Source: Heyndrickxia sporothermodurans
GTDB lineage: Bacteria; Bacillota; Bacilli; Bacillales; Bacillaceae_C
Reading direction: 5' to 3' (one strand)
NCBI RefSeq assembly: GCF_016785185.1
Contig: NZ_JAEKDY010000015.1
Length of the DNA: 47,115 nt
Shown here: positions 33,276 to 42,672 of the stretch, one piece after another
Layout of the letters: each line of letters begins with the position of its first letter
Numbering within the stretch: position 1 is the stretch's first letter
Translations under genes and position numbers: made by a program
The notes under the pieces: generated by a model
Told to the model about the DNA's origin: nothing
What the model saw: the letters and a program-made list of their open reading frames with translations, nothing else
Databases searched by the model: none

Positions 33276-33983
33276 CTAATGGCCGCCAAGATAGGCTAAT
33301 TTCACTTGATCACTACTATCTAATTCTTCCGGAGTTCCGGATGCAACCACACGACCCGTTTCAATGACATAGGCTCGATTAGCTATCGATAATGCCATAT
33401 TAGCATTTTGTTCAACAAGTAATATCGTTGTACCGGACTGATTAATTTCTTCAATTATTTTAAAAATCGTTTTTACTAAAAGTGGTGCTAATCCCATTGA
33501 TGGCTCATCAAGCAGCAATAATCTCGGTCGGGCCATTAATGCACGCCCCATCGCCAGCATTTGTTGTTCACCACCTGATAACGTCCCGGCCTGTTGTTTT
33601 TTTCGTTCTAATAAACGTGGAAAAAGCTGATAGACTTTCTCGAAATCCTCTTTAATTCCAGCTTTATCTTTGCGTAAAAATGCACCTAATTCGAGATTTT
33701 CTTCGACAGTCATATTGGCGAAAACCCTTCTTCCCTCAGGAACATGGGAAATTCCCTTTTTAACTATACTTTGTGCGGCATTCCCAGCTATCGAGCTTTT
33801 TTCGAACAAAATTTGACCTTGTTTAGGCTTTAGTAATCCGGAAATCGTTTTTAATAACGTACTTTTTCCTGCACCATTTGCACCTATTAATGTGACAATT
33901 TCACCTTGATTAATCGTTAGGGAGACTCCTTTTAATGCTTGAATATTTCCATAATATACGTTGATGTTCTCAATTGTTAGCAT
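33276..33983 (-). CDS. livF: Branched-chain amino acid ABC transporter ATPase LivF
   Basis: One of the two ATPases driving branched-chain amino acid uptake. In 235 residues: Walker A GANGAGKST, family-specific SHVPEGRRVFANMTVEENL, signature LSGGEQQM, Walker B LLLDEPSMGLAP, and the H-loop replaced as usual in LivF (LVEQN). The start overlaps the livG stop by one base (TAATG). It is the last gene of the operon, before a terminator. Confidence 0.95.
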   Translation of the reverse strand: MLTIENINVYYGNIQALKGVSLTINQGEIVTLIGANGAGKSTLLKTISGLLKPKQGQILFEKSSIAGNAAQSIVKKGISHVPEGRRVFANMTVEENLELGAFLRKDKAGIKEDFEKVYQLFPRLLERKKQQAGTLSGGEQQMLAMGRALMARPRLLLLDEPSMGLAPLLVKTIFKIIEEINQSGTTILLVEQNANMALSIANRAYVIETGRVVASGTPEELDSSDQVKLAYLGGH

Positions 33984-34762
33984 TATGAAACCTCCTCCCC
34001 TAAATATGCTTCGATCACTTTCGGATTGTTTCGTATTTCTAATGGCGTGCCTTCTGCAATCAATTGTCCGTGATCAAGAACGTAAATCCGTTGACATACG
34101 CCCATGACAAGCTGCATATCGTGTTCGATAAGTAGAATTGTTAAATCAAATTTTTCTCGAATAAAAGCAATTAATTTCATTAATGATTCCGTTTCTTGCG
34201 GATTCATTCCTGCTGCCGGCTCATCAAGTAAGAGCAGGCTTGGCTTTGTAGCCAATGCACGAGCAATTTCGAGACGTCTTTGTTGTCCATACGGCAGATT
34301 TTTTGCTTTTTCATCTTTATATAAATCAAGATTGAAGATTTTCAGAAAATCAATCGCTTCCTGCTCCATCTCTTTCTCACCTTTAAAATGCGAGGGAAGA
34401 CGCAGGATAGAGCTAAATATTCCATGTTTAGCATTGGAATGATAGGCAACTTTAACATTATCTAAAACCGTCAGCTCGTTAAATAGTCTAATATTCTGGA
34501 AGGTCCGACTAATTCCTTTTCTCGTAATCTGATAAGGGGCATTCCCATTAATCCGTTTTCCGTTTAATTCAATATTCCCCATGGTAGGTTCATAAACACC
34601 TGTTAATAGATTAAAAAACGTTGTTTTCCCTGCACCATTCGGTCCAATTAATCCAACCAACTCACCTTTTCCCAACTCCATATTTACATCTGAAACAGCC
34701 TTTAGTCCCCCGAATGTAATCCCTACATGATCTACTTTAAGCAGTGGTTTGTTTGTTTCCAT
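33983..34762 (-). CDS. livG: Branched-chain amino acid ABC transporter ATPase LivG
   Basis: Second ATPase of the transporter, 259 residues. Walker A GPNGAGKTT, ISRTFQNIRLF as Q-loop, NLPYGQQRRLEIARAL in place of the usual signature, Walker B LLLDEPAAGMNP and the LivG-type IEHDM are present. ATG 34762 is preceded by GGAGGGA and overlaps the end of livM by 26 bases. The longer upstream frame lacks a suitable site. Confidence 0.95.
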   Translation of the reverse strand: METNKPLLKVDHVGITFGGLKAVSDVNMELGKGELVGLIGPNGAGKTTFFNLLTGVYEPTMGNIELNGKRINGNAPYQITRKGISRTFQNIRLFNELTVLDNVKVAYHSNAKHGIFSSILRLPSHFKGEKEMEQEAIDFLKIFNLDLYKDEKAKNLPYGQQRRLEIARALATKPSLLLLDEPAAGMNPQETESLMKLIAFIREKFDLTILLIEHDMQLVMGVCQRIYVLDHGQLIAEGTPLEIRNNPKVIEAYLGEEVS

Positions 34763-35711
34763 TTTGTGTCCCTCCACCAGCATCTTTGCTTTTTTTGAAG
34801 AATGAGGTAATTTCTCTTGTTCCCAGTAATCCTTGTGGACGGAAAAGCATTACGATGATTAGGACTAGTGAATAAATAATCATCCTTGTTTCAGCATAAT
34901 CTTGTAAAAACGTTGAAACAATCGTTAAAATGACAGCCGCAATCACTGCTCCCGATAAACTTCCCAAACCTCCAAGTACAACAAAGATTAAAATATCGAA
35001 TGATTTTAAGAAACCAAAGTTCGTCGGTTGGATAATATAGAAGTTATGAGCATATAATCCTCCTGCCACTCCGGCAAAAAAGGAACCGATCGCAAATGCG
35101 ATTACTTTATAATAAGTCGTATTGATCCCCATAGCATCAGAAGCAATCTCGTTTTCTCTAATCGAAATACATGCTCGCCCGTGGGTCGAATTTGTAAAGT
35201 TGACGATAACAATAATAGATATTAAAAGACAAGCGTAAACCCATGGCCAAGTAGTATAATTCATTACCTGCATTCCACTAGCTCCACCAACATAGTCAAT
35301 GTTTAATAGGATAATCCGCACAATTTCACCGAATCCTAAAGTGGCAATTGCTAAATAATCCCCTTTTAAACGAAGGCTGGGAATCCCAATAATCAGTCCA
35401 GCAATAGTAGCGACAATTCCCCCAACAATTAAAGCAATGGGAAATGGCAGTTCAAGCTTCATCGTCATGATCGCTGATGCATATGCACCGACAGCGAGAA
35501 AACCAGCATGTCCGATCGAAAACTGACCGGTAATTCCGATAATTAGATGTAGGCTAATCGCGAGAATGATATTAATAGATAAAGTAAAAAGTGTATTCGT
35601 GTAGTAAGAACTAAGTATTTCACTACTAATTAGCCATTGGACAACTACAAAAAATATTAAGGATACAATGATTGATAGCCAAAAACCTTTTGACTGTTTA
35701 AGTATCGACAT
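34737..35711 (-). CDS. livM: Branched-chain amino acid ABC transporter permease LivM
   Basis: The 324-residue permease has about eight to nine membrane segments. Family blocks include GQFSIGHAGFLAVGAYASA near the first third, the conserved LRLKGDYLAIATLGFGEI docking loop, and GGLGSLSGAVIAA near the end. AAGGAGGAG is close upstream of ATG 35711. The basic, Gln/Asn-rich tail overlaps livG. It follows the frameshifted livH by 15 bp. Confidence 0.95.
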   Translation of the reverse strand: MSILKQSKGFWLSIIVSLIFFVVVQWLISSEILSSYYTNTLFTLSINIILAISLHLIIGITGQFSIGHAGFLAVGAYASAIMTMKLELPFPIALIVGGIVATIAGLIIGIPSLRLKGDYLAIATLGFGEIVRIILLNIDYVGGASGMQVMNYTTWPWVYACLLISIIVIVNFTNSTHGRACISIRENEIASDAMGINTTYYKVIAFAIGSFFAGVAGGLYAHNFYIIQPTNFGFLKSFDILIFVVLGGLGSLSGAVIAAVILTIVSTFLQDYAETRMIIYSLVLIIVMLFRPQGLLGTREITSFFKKSKDAGGGTQNGNKQTTA

Positions 35712-35726
35712 ACCTTCTCCTCCTTC

Positions 35727-36604
35727 TTAAACCTTTTCCTTGAAGTTTTTGCCAAATAGTCCAGATGGTCGAAAAATAAGTATAAGAATGAGTACGATAA
35801 AGGCAACACCGTCACGCCATAATGAATAACCAAATGCACTGACAAGTGATTCGATGACACCTAATAATAATCCACCTACCATTGCCCCCGGAATGATTCC
35901 AATTCCTCCTAAAACAGCAGCAACAAATGCTTTGATCCCAGGTATTAGCCCCATTAATGGTTCGATTTTTATATAATATGTTCCGAATATTACGCCTGCG
36001 GCTCCTGCTAGTGCGGACCCAATGGCAAAAGTAGCGGAAATCGTTCGATCAACACTAATTCCCATTAATTTTGCGGCTTCTGCATCATGAGATACGGCTC
36101 TCATCGCTTTTCCCGTTTTCGTTTTATGCACAATAAATTGAAGAACAATCATCAGCACAATGGATATACCTAGAATAAACAATGATTGACTATTGATCGT
36201 AATACCTAAAATGTGGATACTTTTTGAAGGAAGAGTATTAATCGGATAAGCTTCTGGTTGTGCACCTCTTAAATAAATCATTCCATATTCAATTAATAAA
36301 GAAACACCGATTGCGGTAATAAGTGCGGCAATTCTCGTCGCATTACGTAACGGCTTATAGGCGATTCTTTCAATTACTACCCCTAGAATTGCACAAACGA
36401 CCATCGATATAATCAATGCCGGGAAGAACCAAGATGTAAAAAGGTAATCGAGTAAAATCCGATAAAGGACCCGATCATGAAGACATCCCCATGAGCAAAA
36501 TTGATTAGTTTAACAATTCCATAGACCATTGTATAGCCCAGTGCAATGAGTGCATAAATACTACCTAGTGAGATACCGTTTACTAGCTGCTGAATTATCT
36601 CCAT
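35727..36604 (-). pseudogene. livH: Branched-chain amino acid permease LivH, frameshifted
   Basis: Two overlapping frames together make a normal LivH. Frame one (36604 inward) reads MEIIQQLVNGISLGSIYALI, GYTMVYGIVKLINFAHGD, then hits a stop. The other frame continues with WFFPALIISMVVC, AILGVVIERIAYKPLR and GGIGIIPGAMVGG to the stop at 35727. Adding one base to the T5 tract (plus-strand A5 at 36438-36442) joins them as ITFFTSWFFPALII. The lesion is thus a one-base deletion in a homopolymer. All other liv genes are intact. Either a true recent mutation or a sequencing error is possible; as written, the permease cannot be made in one piece. Confidence 0.88.
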
Positions 36605-36639
36605 TGTCTCACTCCCCTTAAAATCCTGATAAACTCTAA

Positions 36640-36662
36640 AATAGGGGGACTAGCCCCCTATT
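36640..36662 (-). promoter_or_regulatory. Stem-loop between livJ and livH
   Basis: A perfect nine-base stem AATAGGGGG/CCCCCTATT has a five-base loop and only a short T-run. It lies directly after the binding-protein gene and may limit read-through, giving more LivJ than permease. Confidence 0.65.
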
Positions 36663-36667
36663 ACAAT

Positions 36668-37834
36668 TTATGGATTAATTTTTGCTTCAAATTTTTGTTC
36701 GCCATCTACAAATTTTAAAATCGTCGCTGATTTAATCGGATTATGATTTTCGTCAAGTGTCATTTTTCCGGAAATTAAATCAAGTTCTTTCGTTTCAGCT
36801 AGTGCCTTTTGAATTTTTTCAGGCTCAGAGCTTCCTGCACGTTTAATGGCATCTGCAAGGAGATATAACGTATCGTATCCAAGAGCATTGAATGCGTCAG
36901 GCGTTTTATCTTTGTATTTCGCTTTAAATGCTTTTACAAAGTCTTGAATTTTCGCATCCGAATCTCCGGATGAGTAGTGGTTCGTAATATACGTATTATT
37001 CGTTGCTTCTTTTCCACCAATTTCAATGAGTTTAGGAGAATCCCATCCGTCTCCACCCATAAATGGTACATTTAAACCTATTTCACGTGCTTGTTTCAAA
37101 ATTAAGCCAACTTCTTCATAATATCCAGGTACAAACACAAATTCAGGATTTTTTGATTTAATCCGAGTTAATGTAGAGCGGAAATCTGTATCTTTTTGTA
37201 CATAGGCTTCATCATTACCTACAATTGTTCCGCCATTCTTTTCAAATGCTTCTTTAAATGCTGCCGCTAATCCTTTTGCATAGTCACTTGAACTATCGAT
37301 AAGGATCGAAGCTGTTTTGACCTTCAATTCATTAGAAGCAAAATTCGCTGCGACTGTTCCTTGGAACGGATCAATAAAGCAAGTTCTAAACACAAAGTCA
37401 TTTAGTTTTCCTTTATCAAAGGTAATAGTCGGACTAGTGCCAGTTGGAGTAATGAGCGGAATTTTTTTCCCTTGGGCAATTTGTACTTGTGCAAGTGTAT
37501 TTGTACTTGTTGCTGCACCAATAATCGCTGAGACTTTATCCTTATCTATTAATTTCGTTGCTACACTTGTTGCTTCAGCAGCATCCGATTTATTGTCTAC
37601 TTTAATTAGTTTAATTTTCTTTCCGTCAATCCCTTCTTTGTTGATTTCATCAAGAGCGAGATTCACCCCTTCTAAAATCGATTGGCCGTAAGAAGCAACC
37701 CCACCGGATAATTCAAGATTGGCTCCGATTACTATCTCATCCCCGCCTTTTCCCCCACTCTTTGCTCCGCCACAGCCGGCCATTAGTCCAGCTGAGAGTA
37801 GAAGTGACATCGAAATACCTAAGATTTTCTTCAT
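36668..37834 (-). CDS. livJ: Branched-chain amino acid-binding lipoprotein LivJ
   Basis: The 388-residue periplasmic-binding-protein-like receptor of the transporter has a signal peptide with lipobox LMAGC (Cys21) and a Gly/Lys linker. The mature part starts IVIGANLELSGGVASYGQSILEGV, the usual LivJ/BraC opening, followed by GAATSTNTLAQ and ITPTGTSP, the family's ligand-site loops. AAAAGGGGG precedes the ATG. It is the first gene of the operon; a CodY-like site lies about 100-115 bp upstream. Confidence 0.95.
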   Translation of the reverse strand: MKKILGISMSLLLSAGLMAGCGGAKSGGKGGDEIVIGANLELSGGVASYGQSILEGVNLALDEINKEGIDGKKIKLIKVDNKSDAAEATSVATKLIDKDKVSAIIGAATSTNTLAQVQIAQGKKIPLITPTGTSPTITFDKGKLNDFVFRTCFIDPFQGTVAANFASNELKVKTASILIDSSSDYAKGLAAAFKEAFEKNGGTIVGNDEAYVQKDTDFRSTLTRIKSKNPEFVFVPGYYEEVGLILKQAREIGLNVPFMGGDGWDSPKLIEIGGKEATNNTYITNHYSSGDSDAKIQDFVKAFKAKYKDKTPDAFNALGYDTLYLLADAIKRAGSSEPEKIQKALAETKELDLISGKMTLDENHNPIKSATILKFVDGEQKFEAKINP

Positions 37835-37934
37835 ATCTCTAATTTCCCCCTTTTAGACATAGTAAATTTTGTTCATTAGAAACAGGTATTTCTTCCTCCT
37901 TATTATTTATATTTGTATTATTCAAAATAAAAAC

Positions 37935-37949
37935 CAAATTCTGAAAACG
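37935..37949. promoter_or_regulatory. Weak CodY-like box before livJ
   Basis: The core TTCTGAAAA (TTTTCAGAA on the minus strand) fits the CodY motif AATTTTCWGAAAATT at 10 of 15 positions. CodY commonly represses branched-chain amino acid uptake in Bacillaceae, so the position is sensible, but five mismatches leave it weak. Confidence 0.3.
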
Positions 37950-38029
37950 TTGTACAAAATAATATGTGTTTAGTCTATATATTCCGATAATTTTACTTAT
38001 TAAAAATTTTTTTTAAATTAAATTAAGTA

Positions 38030-38070
38030 AAAAATAGAAGATAGACTTCATCACTCGATGTCTATCTTCT
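38030..38070 (-). terminator. Terminator downstream of the DUF445 gene
   Basis: AGAAGATAGAC/GTCTATCTTCT forms a perfect 11-bp stem with a 13-base loop, followed on the minus strand by ATTTTTTA. The GC-rich element copy 4 lies between this hairpin and the gene. Confidence 0.75.
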
Positions 38071-38117
38071 AATGAACATCTTATTTATTTTAGTAAAGTT
38101 TAATTAGAAATAAATAA

Positions 38118-38255
38118 TGGACCGTTCCTTTACGCTACAGGGTGCTCGCTTTCCGCGGGGAGGAAGTCGAGCCTCCTCGGCGCTTTTCGCGCCTGTGGGG
38201 TCTCGACCTTTCCTCTATGTCCCGCAGGAGTCTCGCACCCTTCCGCTCCAATCCA
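38118..38255. repeat. GC-rich palindromic intergenic element, copy 4
   Basis: It starts TGGACCGTTCC and ends TTCCGCTCCAATCCA, with the shared internal blocks GTGCTCGCTTTCCGCGGGG, GAGCCTCCTCGGCGC and CCCGCAGGAGTCTCGC. The ends differ from copies 1-3 (TGGA/TCCA instead of TTGATT/AATCAA), so this is a subtype. It lies in the probable 3' untranslated region of the DUF445 gene. Confidence 0.85.
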
Positions 38256-38284
38256 CTCTGTGCTTTTAATATTGTTAAAAGGAT

Positions 38285-39538
38285 TTATAGAGAAAATAAC
38301 ATCTCAATTCCAGTAATCAATATTCCAATGATGAATCCGCAGATTGCTCCGTTTACTCTTATCCATTGCAGGTCTTTACCGATATTGTTTTCTACCATGT
38401 TGATAAGTGTTTGATCATCGAGTTTGTTTAGGTTTTCTTCAACTAGTCTGCCGATTTTTGAATGATTTTCTTCGACAAAGTTTGTGATTTGTGTGTGGAG
38501 CCATGTTTCGATTGCCATCATTTTTTCTTGATTTCCTCTAAGTGATTGGAATAGCTCCATGATTAATGGAATAAGATGTGCTTCCACAAAAGGACTATTT
38601 TGAATATAACCCGCTAGTTTCTTTTGCATTTCAAACAGTATTTTTTCAATACTTTCAGACGGATCCCATTCCTCAAGCAATGATTGCTTGAATTTCTCCA
38701 ATTCTTCAATGAGCGCTTGATTATCTCCGGCATTATGTAAGAACGTTTGAATAGATAATAAAACCTTTTCCCGATCATTACTATTCGGATTTTGTAGATC
38801 ATGAATAACATTACTTATAAGATTTTGAATGATTTTCCCCATTTTTTCTTCATTAATTAAACTTTGAAAGGATTTTAGAGCAAATTGCAGAAAACCATCT
38901 AATTCAATTTTATTTAGGGCAGTTACTGCCATACTACCGAGCTTGTACTTCGTTTCTTCTTTCGATATCCATTTCTCCCCTTGCATCAATAGATAATCCA
39001 ATCCTTTTTGATCAAATTGGTGTTCAAGAATTTTCTTGGACCCAATTTCGAGTAGAGATTGCATTTTATATGAATAAAGATAATCCTTCATATATTTTGA
39101 AAGAAGTGGAGCAAGCTTTTGAACGTCAACTTTTACAATCATTTGTGATAATAATGTTGCGACTGCCTTGTTTATGCGTGGTGATCGCAATTCCCTTTCG
39201 GCTATATTGATTATTTTTTCTGTCATCTGAATCGTATTCAGCTTATCTTTAATACTTTTCTTTGAAAGCCAATCATTTTCTAAAGTAGAAATTAACGCCT
39301 TCGTAATCCTTGAACGATTTTTCGTTAATAATGAGGTATGTGGAATAGGTATTCCAAACGGGTAACGAAAGAGTGCTGTGACAGCGAACCAATCTGCTAG
39401 ACCCCCGACAATCCCTGCCTCAAATCCTCCGTGTAAAAATGCAATAATCTTCGAATCACTAAATGGGAATGTAAGTACAAATCCTACTCCCATGATCGCA
39501 AGTGATATACGTGCTAAATGTTTTGAACTTCTAACCAT
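38285..39538 (-). CDS. DUF445 family membrane protein (YheB-like)
   Basis: The 417-residue protein has one or two N-terminal membrane segments (VGFVLTFPF) and the family block GGFEAGIVGGLADWFAVTALFRYPFG-like (in part: GGLADWFAVTALFRYP) with HTSLLTKNRSRI after it. A long helical cytoplasmic part follows, and the last 25 residues form another membrane helix (VNGAICGFIIGILITG). This is the DUF445 architecture; B. subtilis YheB is a relative. The function is unknown. The ribosome-binding site is weak (GGATG). It stands alone between the liv operon and minJ. Confidence 0.88.
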   Translation of the reverse strand: MVRSSKHLARISLAIMGVGFVLTFPFSDSKIIAFLHGGFEAGIVGGLADWFAVTALFRYPFGIPIPHTSLLTKNRSRITKALISTLENDWLSKKSIKDKLNTIQMTEKIINIAERELRSPRINKAVATLLSQMIVKVDVQKLAPLLSKYMKDYLYSYKMQSLLEIGSKKILEHQFDQKGLDYLLMQGEKWISKEETKYKLGSMAVTALNKIELDGFLQFALKSFQSLINEEKMGKIIQNLISNVIHDLQNPNSNDREKVLLSIQTFLHNAGDNQALIEELEKFKQSLLEEWDPSESIEKILFEMQKKLAGYIQNSPFVEAHLIPLIMELFQSLRGNQEKMMAIETWLHTQITNFVEENHSKIGRLVEENLNKLDDQTLINMVENNIGKDLQWIRVNGAICGFIIGILITGIEMLFSL

Positions 39539-39601
39539 TGTGTGATTTCATCCTTTAATATTTTTAAAATTTGACTTTATCTATTGATATTTTCAATCCA
39601 C

Positions 39602-39633
39602 AAAAAAGAGGATAATATCATATTACCCTCTTT
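39602..39633 (-). terminator. Terminator after minJ
   Basis: AAGAGGATAATA/TATTACCCTCTT, with one mismatch, is followed on the minus strand by a T-run. Confidence 0.75.
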
Positions 39634-39670
39634 ATTATTTGATAATTCTTTTAGAAACTCAATGGTTTTT

Positions 39671-40858
39671 TTAAGAAGCCTCATTCCCATTCCATTTCTT
39701 CCTATCTTCTACTGTTAAAATACCAAGTTCATGGTGATCTCCTTCAAATAATGCTCCTTGTACAAAGCGGACCTCTCCTTCTGAATTAAGAACTTCTAAT
39801 TTACAGTACGCACGATTTTTTTGAAGGGCTTTGTAAAACTCTTTTTTGTTTCCAGTTAGTTGCCCGTTGCATTTATAAATAATCTCTCCTGTTTGAAGCC
39901 CTAATTTTTCAGCGGGAGAGTGAGGTATAACGGCTAAAACGATAAGCCCATTTTTTCGAGGTGTAAAATAATAAGGCGCTGCGTTTTCTCGAACACGATG
40001 TCGGTAAGATATCCAGCCTCTGCCAATGATTGCAATGATCACTGCGACTATAGATAGAATAGGCAGCCACATCCCTGAAACAGCAATCGCGAAGATAAGA
40101 ATCCCTAATGCAATTACCTGCTTCCCAATCCGTTTTACCGCTAATTGAGGCAAAGTACTTTGAATTTGCTGTTGAAATCCTACAGCAAACGGAACAAGAA
40201 TGAAAGAATACGAGCTTGTCCCAAAGTCAAAAGTTGGCCACCATTCGAAAGGGGCTGTTAATGGGCCAATGGGCAGAAAACAAAATACAGGAATTAGCCA
40301 TATTCGTTTTACTTGATGGGCACCAACAACTAAACCTCTTCTGCTATTTCGGAGGATTGGCGAAAATTTCTTTGATCCATTTCGCATCATTTGTATACCT
40401 TCAACGATTAACAACAGACCTAATAATACAATAAAACCTGATAAACTATTATCAGATGGATGTCCTGATAATATAGGAAGATTCCAGTTTAATTGTTTCG
40501 CTAAAAATAGAAAAACAAATGAAAATCCGATCGTAAATGCTGGAGACAAAAAGCGAAAATTACCTATAAGTGAAAGCACAATCGTAATAATCGCTAACAT
40601 GGTAACGATGGAGTAAGAAATTGTTAACCCACTTCCGACTGTAATAATAGAAAGAATGAACCCTATTAGTAATCCTGCAGGAAATAAAAAACGTAATTCT
40701 TGCAATGGATCATTTACCCTTATATGAAAATCACTTCGTTCTCGTTTCACACGAGAAAGACCAGTAATAACGGCTAAAATAATAGAATAGTAGAATATTG
40801 GATGAAGAAACATCTTCCCAATGCCTTTCAATATTTCCATTATCCACATTTGCGTCAT
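39671..40858 (-). CDS. minJ: MinJ-type polytopic PDZ protein
   Basis: The 395-residue protein has about seven to eight membrane helices in its first 280 residues and a C-terminal PDZ domain (about 285-385, GLIVLAVIPHSPAEKLGLQTGEIIYKCNGQ region). This layout and length match MinJ of B. subtilis, which links DivIVA to MinD at poles and division sites and thereby helps to place the septum. The PDZ carboxylate-binding loop reads GLIVLAV. AGGTGGTG precedes ATG 40858. It lies just downstream of ctpB on the same strand, an arrangement close to the Bacillus ctpB-minJ region. Confidence 0.85.
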   Translation of the reverse strand: MTQMWIMEILKGIGKMFLHPIFYYSIILAVITGLSRVKRERSDFHIRVNDPLQELRFLFPAGLLIGFILSIITVGSGLTISYSIVTMLAIITIVLSLIGNFRFLSPAFTIGFSFVFLFLAKQLNWNLPILSGHPSDNSLSGFIVLLGLLLIVEGIQMMRNGSKKFSPILRNSRRGLVVGAHQVKRIWLIPVFCFLPIGPLTAPFEWWPTFDFGTSSYSFILVPFAVGFQQQIQSTLPQLAVKRIGKQVIALGILIFAIAVSGMWLPILSIVAVIIAIIGRGWISYRHRVRENAAPYYFTPRKNGLIVLAVIPHSPAEKLGLQTGEIIYKCNGQLTGNKKEFYKALQKNRAYCKLEVLNSEGEVRFVQGALFEGDHHELGILTVEDRKKWNGNEAS

Positions 40859-40932
40859 ACTTTTTTCACCACCTAATCTATTATTTCTATTTTATCAGAT
40901 TGTGTACATAAAACCTATTAAGTATTGGTAAA

Positions 40933-40969
40933 AAAAATAAGGAACAGGTGCGTCCTGTTCCTTATTTTT
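40933..40969 (-). terminator. Terminator of ctpB
   Basis: AAAAATAAGGAACAGG/CCTGTTCCTTATTTTT forms a 16-bp stem with a five-base loop; the ctpB stop codon is inside the stem. It separates ctpB from minJ. Confidence 0.88.
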
Positions 40970-42419
40970 TAAAGCTTTTAAGTGCAACTTGTAGTTGCAG
41001 GTCGTTTTTTTCGTTTTTTATAGCTGAAGTAATTTCCTCTTCTAACGATTCCGCTGTTTTTGGATCAATTTCTCCTGTAGCCGGCAGCCCCACTTCGTTT
41101 TGAAATGCTTTTACCGCATTTTCTGTTTGCTTATCATAATACCCATCTGCCCGTCCGGTAGCGTATCCAAGTCCATCGAGCATTTGCTGGGCGATTTTTA
41201 TTTGTTCATTATTCATGTCAACGGTCATTGTTTTTTCTACTTCCAATGGATGGATATAGAAATAATCTGGTTGCTTAATTTCAATGTTTGGCTCAATTCC
41301 TTTATGGTGAATCCAATTTCCATTAGGCGTGAGCCATTTAAACATCGTTAGCTTGATCGTGCTTCCATCGCCCATTGGGACAGCCTGCTGAACTGTTCCT
41401 TTTCCAAATGTCTTTTCACCAATTAATGTATATCCTTCAGCTTCTTTTAAGGCGCCGGCAAGAATTTCAGAAGCTGATGCGCTCCCCTCATCTACTAATA
41501 CAGAAATAGGGTATTTTTTGCTTTCTTTTAATTTGGAGTAATATGGGAGTTTCTCCCCATCACGCTGTTGAATTTGATAAGACGGTTTTTGATTCGTAAC
41601 TAAAACACTTAAAATTTCTTCCACACTTACTAAAAGCCCGCCTGGATTTCCTCTAACATCTATGATTAATCCATCCATTTTTTGTTTTTCCAGCTTACTT
41701 AATTCTCTTTTAAAATCAGCCGCCGTATTTTGTGAAAATTGAGTAATCTCAATGTATCCAATTGATTTGGTGCCGTCTTCTTTCATGCTCGCAAATACAG
41801 TTTCCATCGGAATTTTATCACGTTTTACTTTAATTTCGAGTGGATCGCTCACACCTTCACGTTTAATTTCAAGTGTGACCGTCGTCCCTTTTTTCCCGCG
41901 AATCTTTGTCGTCACTTTATATAGATCGAGCCCCTTAACACTCGTCCCATCTACCTTGATAATTTCATCTTTTGGTTTCAAACCCGCTTTTTCCGCAGGA
42001 GAGTTTTTATAAGGTGCAACAATTATTACTTTCCCATCCTTTGATGTCATTTCCGCACCAATTCCTTCAAACGTTGATTCGAGGGTCTCGTTAAATTGTG
42101 AAGCCGTTTTTGCATCCATATAGACGGAATACGGGTCATTTAACGTGCTGACCATTCCTTGAATGGCACCCTCAACTAATTTACTTTCATCCACTGTTTC
42201 AACATAGGAACCTTTAATTAAGTCATATGCTTGGGCAATTTTTGCTAAGTCCGGCAGTGATTCTCCTTTGTTTTTCACATAATTAATCATTTGGTTTTCT
42301 TTTGTGGTGTTTTGTGTCTGTACTTGTTCCGGCTCCAGCCACTTCATTCCTATATATGTACCGCCAGCTCCGGTTACTAATGCGCCCGAAACCATAACGG
42401 CCATCCATTTTCGGTTCAT
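40962..42419 (-). CDS. ctpB: Carboxy-terminal processing protease CtpB
   Basis: Secreted S41 serine protease of 485 residues. In B. subtilis CtpB cleaves SpoIVFA and so times sigma-K activation. Order: N-terminal membrane anchor (about 5-25), a helical dimerisation part, PDZ domain (about 115-200) with GIGAEMTSKDGKVIIVAP, and the protease core with GNPGGLL and the catalytic Ser in DEGSASASEILAGAL and Lys in GEKTFGKGTVQ. A C-terminal peptidoglycan-binding domain (about 400-465, IAQQMLDGLGYATGRADG) is also present. Such a C-terminal PG-binding domain is normal in Bacillus CtpB/CtpA-like proteases. Confidence 0.93.
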   Translation of the reverse strand: MNRKWMAVMVSGALVTGAGGTYIGMKWLEPEQVQTQNTTKENQMINYVKNKGESLPDLAKIAQAYDLIKGSYVETVDESKLVEGAIQGMVSTLNDPYSVYMDAKTASQFNETLESTFEGIGAEMTSKDGKVIIVAPYKNSPAEKAGLKPKDEIIKVDGTSVKGLDLYKVTTKIRGKKGTTVTLEIKREGVSDPLEIKVKRDKIPMETVFASMKEDGTKSIGYIEITQFSQNTAADFKRELSKLEKQKMDGLIIDVRGNPGGLLVSVEEILSVLVTNQKPSYQIQQRDGEKLPYYSKLKESKKYPISVLVDEGSASASEILAGALKEAEGYTLIGEKTFGKGTVQQAVPMGDGSTIKLTMFKWLTPNGNWIHHKGIEPNIEIKQPDYFYIHPLEVEKTMTVDMNNEQIKIAQQMLDGLGYATGRADGYYDKQTENAVKAFQNEVGLPATGEIDPKTAESLEEEITSAIKNEKNDLQLQVALKSFKK

Positions 42420-42672
42420 CTGACTCCCCCTAATTTGTTAGGATTCAACGCTGTTAATATTTCAATATATGTGTGAAAAGGACGAGTTATGATGATTCAA
42501 TCATTAAAGGGTTGATTAATTTTCCTCGTAGAGGGAAGAGTATTTTCTATTTCTTTCAATATTTGTTTATAATAAATTTATATAAAGCTCATTTTTAGTT
42601 TGTGAAACTTTTATCATGATAAAAAAGTCTATATAGTGCGTTTTTGTTTTATTTATCGAGGGGGAAGTCATT

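Noticed and set aside
42420..42672. Promoter of the DedA-PAP2-like gene
   Set aside because: Several AT-rich TATAAT-like boxes exist, but none has a good -35 at 16-18 bp.
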